Source: Meghimatium bilineatum
Taxonomy: Eukaryota > Mollusca > Gastropoda > Stylommatophora > Philomycidae
Length of the DNA stretch: 64,000 nucleotides
Reading direction: 5' to 3'
Assembly (NCBI GenBank): GCA_034231615.1
Contig: CM067298.1
Span: 3,787,834 to 3,851,833 of the forward strand
The position numbers and the translations under genes were made by a program. Positions 61,622 through 64,000 of the stretch are shown here, piece after piece. The first letter of the stretch is position 1; each line of letters begins with the position of its first letter. The notes under the pieces were generated by a model. The model was given only the letters and a program-made list of their open reading frames with translations, ran no database searches and had not been told where the DNA came from.

Positions 61622-62600
61622 CTATAATACTCTTGATGATGATGAAATAATTCCATTAGCAGTGAGATCATCATCAAGTTCTGTCTCTGCAATGAAGGTT
61701 AACAACAGCAGACCTCCAACATCCTCTGTTCTTGTTTTGGTGGTGCACTCTGCTAGGCTGTAACCTGTCCATCGTGTGATGTTACTCTTGTATCTCTGCC
61801 TACCTCTTGCTTGCTTCTCTTTGACTTTACCCTCAAGTAAGGTCTTCAACAGGGTGTCATGTCTTTTAATGTTTTAAATATTTCAAAATATTTTATTTGC
61901 CTGATCTTTATTTCTCCTAGTAATTCTTTCTTCATATTAAGCGTTGTTAGAACCTCTATGTTTGTTTTATTCTTGTTCCATGATGTTCTACCTATTCTTC
62001 TATATGCCCACATCTCAAAGGCATCAATTCTATCTTCTATGTGTTTGTTTATTGTCCATGTTTCTGTGCCATACATTAATATAGAATAGATATAGCATTC
62101 TATAATTCTCATTTTTACCTTGTTTGTAATTTGTTTAGATGTTGCTATTTTCCTCATGTCATTGAATGTACTTTTAGCCATTCCTATTCTCCTTTTAACT
62201 TCTGTTTCACATCTGCTGTCATTTGTGATTATGTGTCCAATATATTGATAGTGTTCTACTTCTAGTTTCTCTCCATGTATGTTTATGTTTAGCTCTTGTT
62301 CTTCTGTGACTTTGCTGATTATCCTTTTGTTTTTTGGAAATTTATATCCAGTCCATATTCATGACTTGATTTATTGACTTGATCTATTAGTCTTTGTAGT
62401 TCATGTTCACTTTCTGCTAAAAGAACAGTTTCATCTCCATATCTTAAGGTTTTTTATTATTTTTCCACTGATCTTGAGTCCAGGCATTCCTTCTATATGT
62501 TTAAAGATATTCTCCTTGTAGATATTACATAACCTGGGTGATAATATACATCCTTGTCTTACCCCTCTTCTTATTAGCTGTGAGAAGGTAACTCTTAACA
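61622..62600 (-). mobile_element. LINE reverse transcriptase remnant
   Basis: Minus strand in order: LIRRGVRQGCILSPRLCNIY, IEGMPGLKISGKIIKNL, frameshift, RYGDETVLLAESEHELQRLI, then ECYIYSILMYGTETWTINKH, FEMWAYRRIGRTSWNKNKTN, and the basic end KQARGRQRYKSNITRWTGYS. The catalytic box reads Y-G-D-E instead of Y-A-D-D and a 1-nt frameshift precedes it, so it is inactive. 3' end is a GATGAT tail. RTE- or related LINE is inferred. Confidence 0.88.
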
Positions 62601-62629
62601 GTCCTTAGCCTTTTTTTAATAAAAGCATA

Positions 62630-63045
62630 TGTCCTCCTCAGTTGAGTAACTGAAGCTCCTCTTCAGTTGAGTAACCAAAACTCCTCAGTTGAGTAACCAA
62701 AACTCCTCCTCAGTTGAGTAACCGAAACTCCTCATCAGTTGACAGTTGAGTAACTGAAGCTCCTCCTCATTTGAGTAACTAAAACTCCTTCTCAGTTGAG
62801 TAACCAAAACTCCTCCTCAGTTGAGTAACCGAAGCTCCTCATCAGTTGAGTAACCAAAATTCCTCATCAGTTGAATAACCGAAGCTCCTCCTCAGTTGAA
62901 TAACCAAAACTCCTCAGTTGAATAACCAAAACTCATCAGTTGAATAACCGAAACTCCTCAGTTGAATAACCGAAGCTCCTCAGTTGAGTAACCAAAACTC
63001 CTCAGTTGAATAACCGAAGCTCCTCCTCAGTTGAGTAACTGAGGT
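62630..63045. repeat. 20-26-bp variable minisatellite
   Basis: Unit ctcagttgagtaaccaaaac plus tcctc with frequent length and base variants (gaataaccgaagc). Confidence 0.92.
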
Positions 63046-63230
63046 GACACTCAAACATATAAGATTTTCTGTCTTAAGTGCATGCTTGTCTTAAAGGGGG
63101 GGGAGGGGGTTTATGCATGCATGTTTAGTCCCGAAGGGAAATATTCTAGTGTGGTAAAATCCCAGGACTATCACATCCTGTCAGAAATGCAGAATATACA
63201 TCTGGGTTAACTAGTTCAGCATTCTTTCAT

Positions 63231-64000
63231 CAGATCTGTTGACACGTCTGCAGTGATAGCACACCTGACATTCCTGCCACACAGGAGTCAAGGACATCAG
63301 ATCTGTTGACACGTCTGCAGTGATAGCACACCTGACATTCCTGCCACACAGGAGTCAAGGACATCAGATCTGTTGACACGTCTGCAGTGATAGCACACCT
63401 GACATTCCTGCCACACAGGAGTCAAGGACATCAGATCTGTTGACACGTCTGCAGTGATAGCACACCTGACATTCCTGCCACACAGGAGTCAAGGACATCA
63501 GATCTGTTGACACGTCTGCAGTGATAGCACACCTGACATTCCTGCCACACAGGAGTCAAGGACATCAGATCTGTTGACACGTCTGCAGTGATAGCACACC
63601 TGACATTCCTGCCACACAGGAGTCAAGGACATCAGATCTGTTGACACGTCTGCAGTGATAGCACACCTGACATTCCTGCCACACAGGAGTCAAGGACATC
63701 AGATCTGTTGACACGTCTGCAGTGATAGCACACCTGACATTCCTGCCACACAGGAGTCAAGGACATCAGATCTGTTGACACGTCTGCAGTGATAGCACAC
63801 CTGACATTCCTGCCACACAGGAGTCAAGGACATCAGATCTGTTGACACGTCTGCAGTGATAGCACACCTGACATTTCTGCCACACAGGAGTCAAGGACAT
63901 CAGATCTGTTGACACGTCTGCAGTGATAGCACACCTGACATTCCTGCCACACAGGAGTCAAGGACATCAGATCTGTTGACACGTCTGCAGTGATAGCACA
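63231..64000. repeat. 67-bp tandem repeat, at least 11.5 copies, leaves the window
   Basis: Unit contains cagatctgttgacacgtctg, cagtgatagcacacctgaca and ttcctgccacacaggagtca. Copies are essentially identical (one C to T near 63873). Confidence 0.97.

Overview
The window is eukaryotic, AT-rich nuclear DNA, most likely from an invertebrate animal. A mollusc or another lophotrochozoan is my guess, from the gene structure and the SINE/LINE content, and the sequence alone does not prove it. It is dominated by one plus-strand gene. Nineteen exons, all joined by reading frame, run from 2637 to about 61500 and encode 2410 codons of a golgin-245 (GOLGA4-type) trans-Golgi tethering protein. The first in-window exon matches the early coiled coil of vertebrate golgin-245, one exon of 4.7 kb carries the main rod, and the last three encode the C-terminal GRIP domain. 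The 5' exons (Golgi-vesicle-binding N terminus) lie upstream of the window. All 18 internal junctions keep frame; seventeen introns are GT-AG and one is GC-AG.

The introns are unusual. By eye about 26 kb (some 40% of the window) is tandem repeat: more than 30 different minisatellites with units of roughly 14 to 67 bp, including an 8.6-kb array of a 27-bp unit with nested higher-order structure (43370-51950), a 2.6-kb array of a 32-bp unit (1-2636), and arrays of 35, 35, 32, 28 and 67 bp. Several arrays appear to have grown out of the gene's own splice junctions. The 32-bp unit resembles the acceptor plus the first bases of the first in-window exon. A 29-bp array starts exactly at the GTAAGT donor of exon 8, and a 17-bp array starts with the CAG|GTAACA donor of exon 13. 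A 42-bp minisatellite also lies inside the coding sequence and encodes seven copies of a 14-residue (two-heptad) coiled-coil repeat.

The remaining intron space holds retroelement debris: LINE 3' ends (RNase H and RT C-terminal fragments on both strands), a Penelope-like fragment, at least three SINE-like families, and a roughly 1.27-kb non-autonomous element that sits inside a 28-bp minisatellite. Several insertions have visible target-site duplications. SINEs, a LINE and the 1.27-kb element share a GAACG...(GAA)n 3' tail, which suggests a common retrotransposition machinery.

Layout: 1-2636 32-bp array; 2637-11633 exons 1-3 with SINE/LINE debris and a 35-bp array; 13616-14745 old copy of the 1.27-kb element; 14846-24450 exons 4-8 among seven arrays; 24801-25840 LINE; 26470-34094 exons 9-11; 36483-41193 giant exon 12; 42758 exon 13; 42886-52775 giant repeat intron; 53811-54446 exons 14-15; 55250-58670 28-bp array with insertion; 58693-61496 exons 16-19 (GRIP); 61620-62600 LINE RT remnant; 63231-64000 67-bp array leaving the window.
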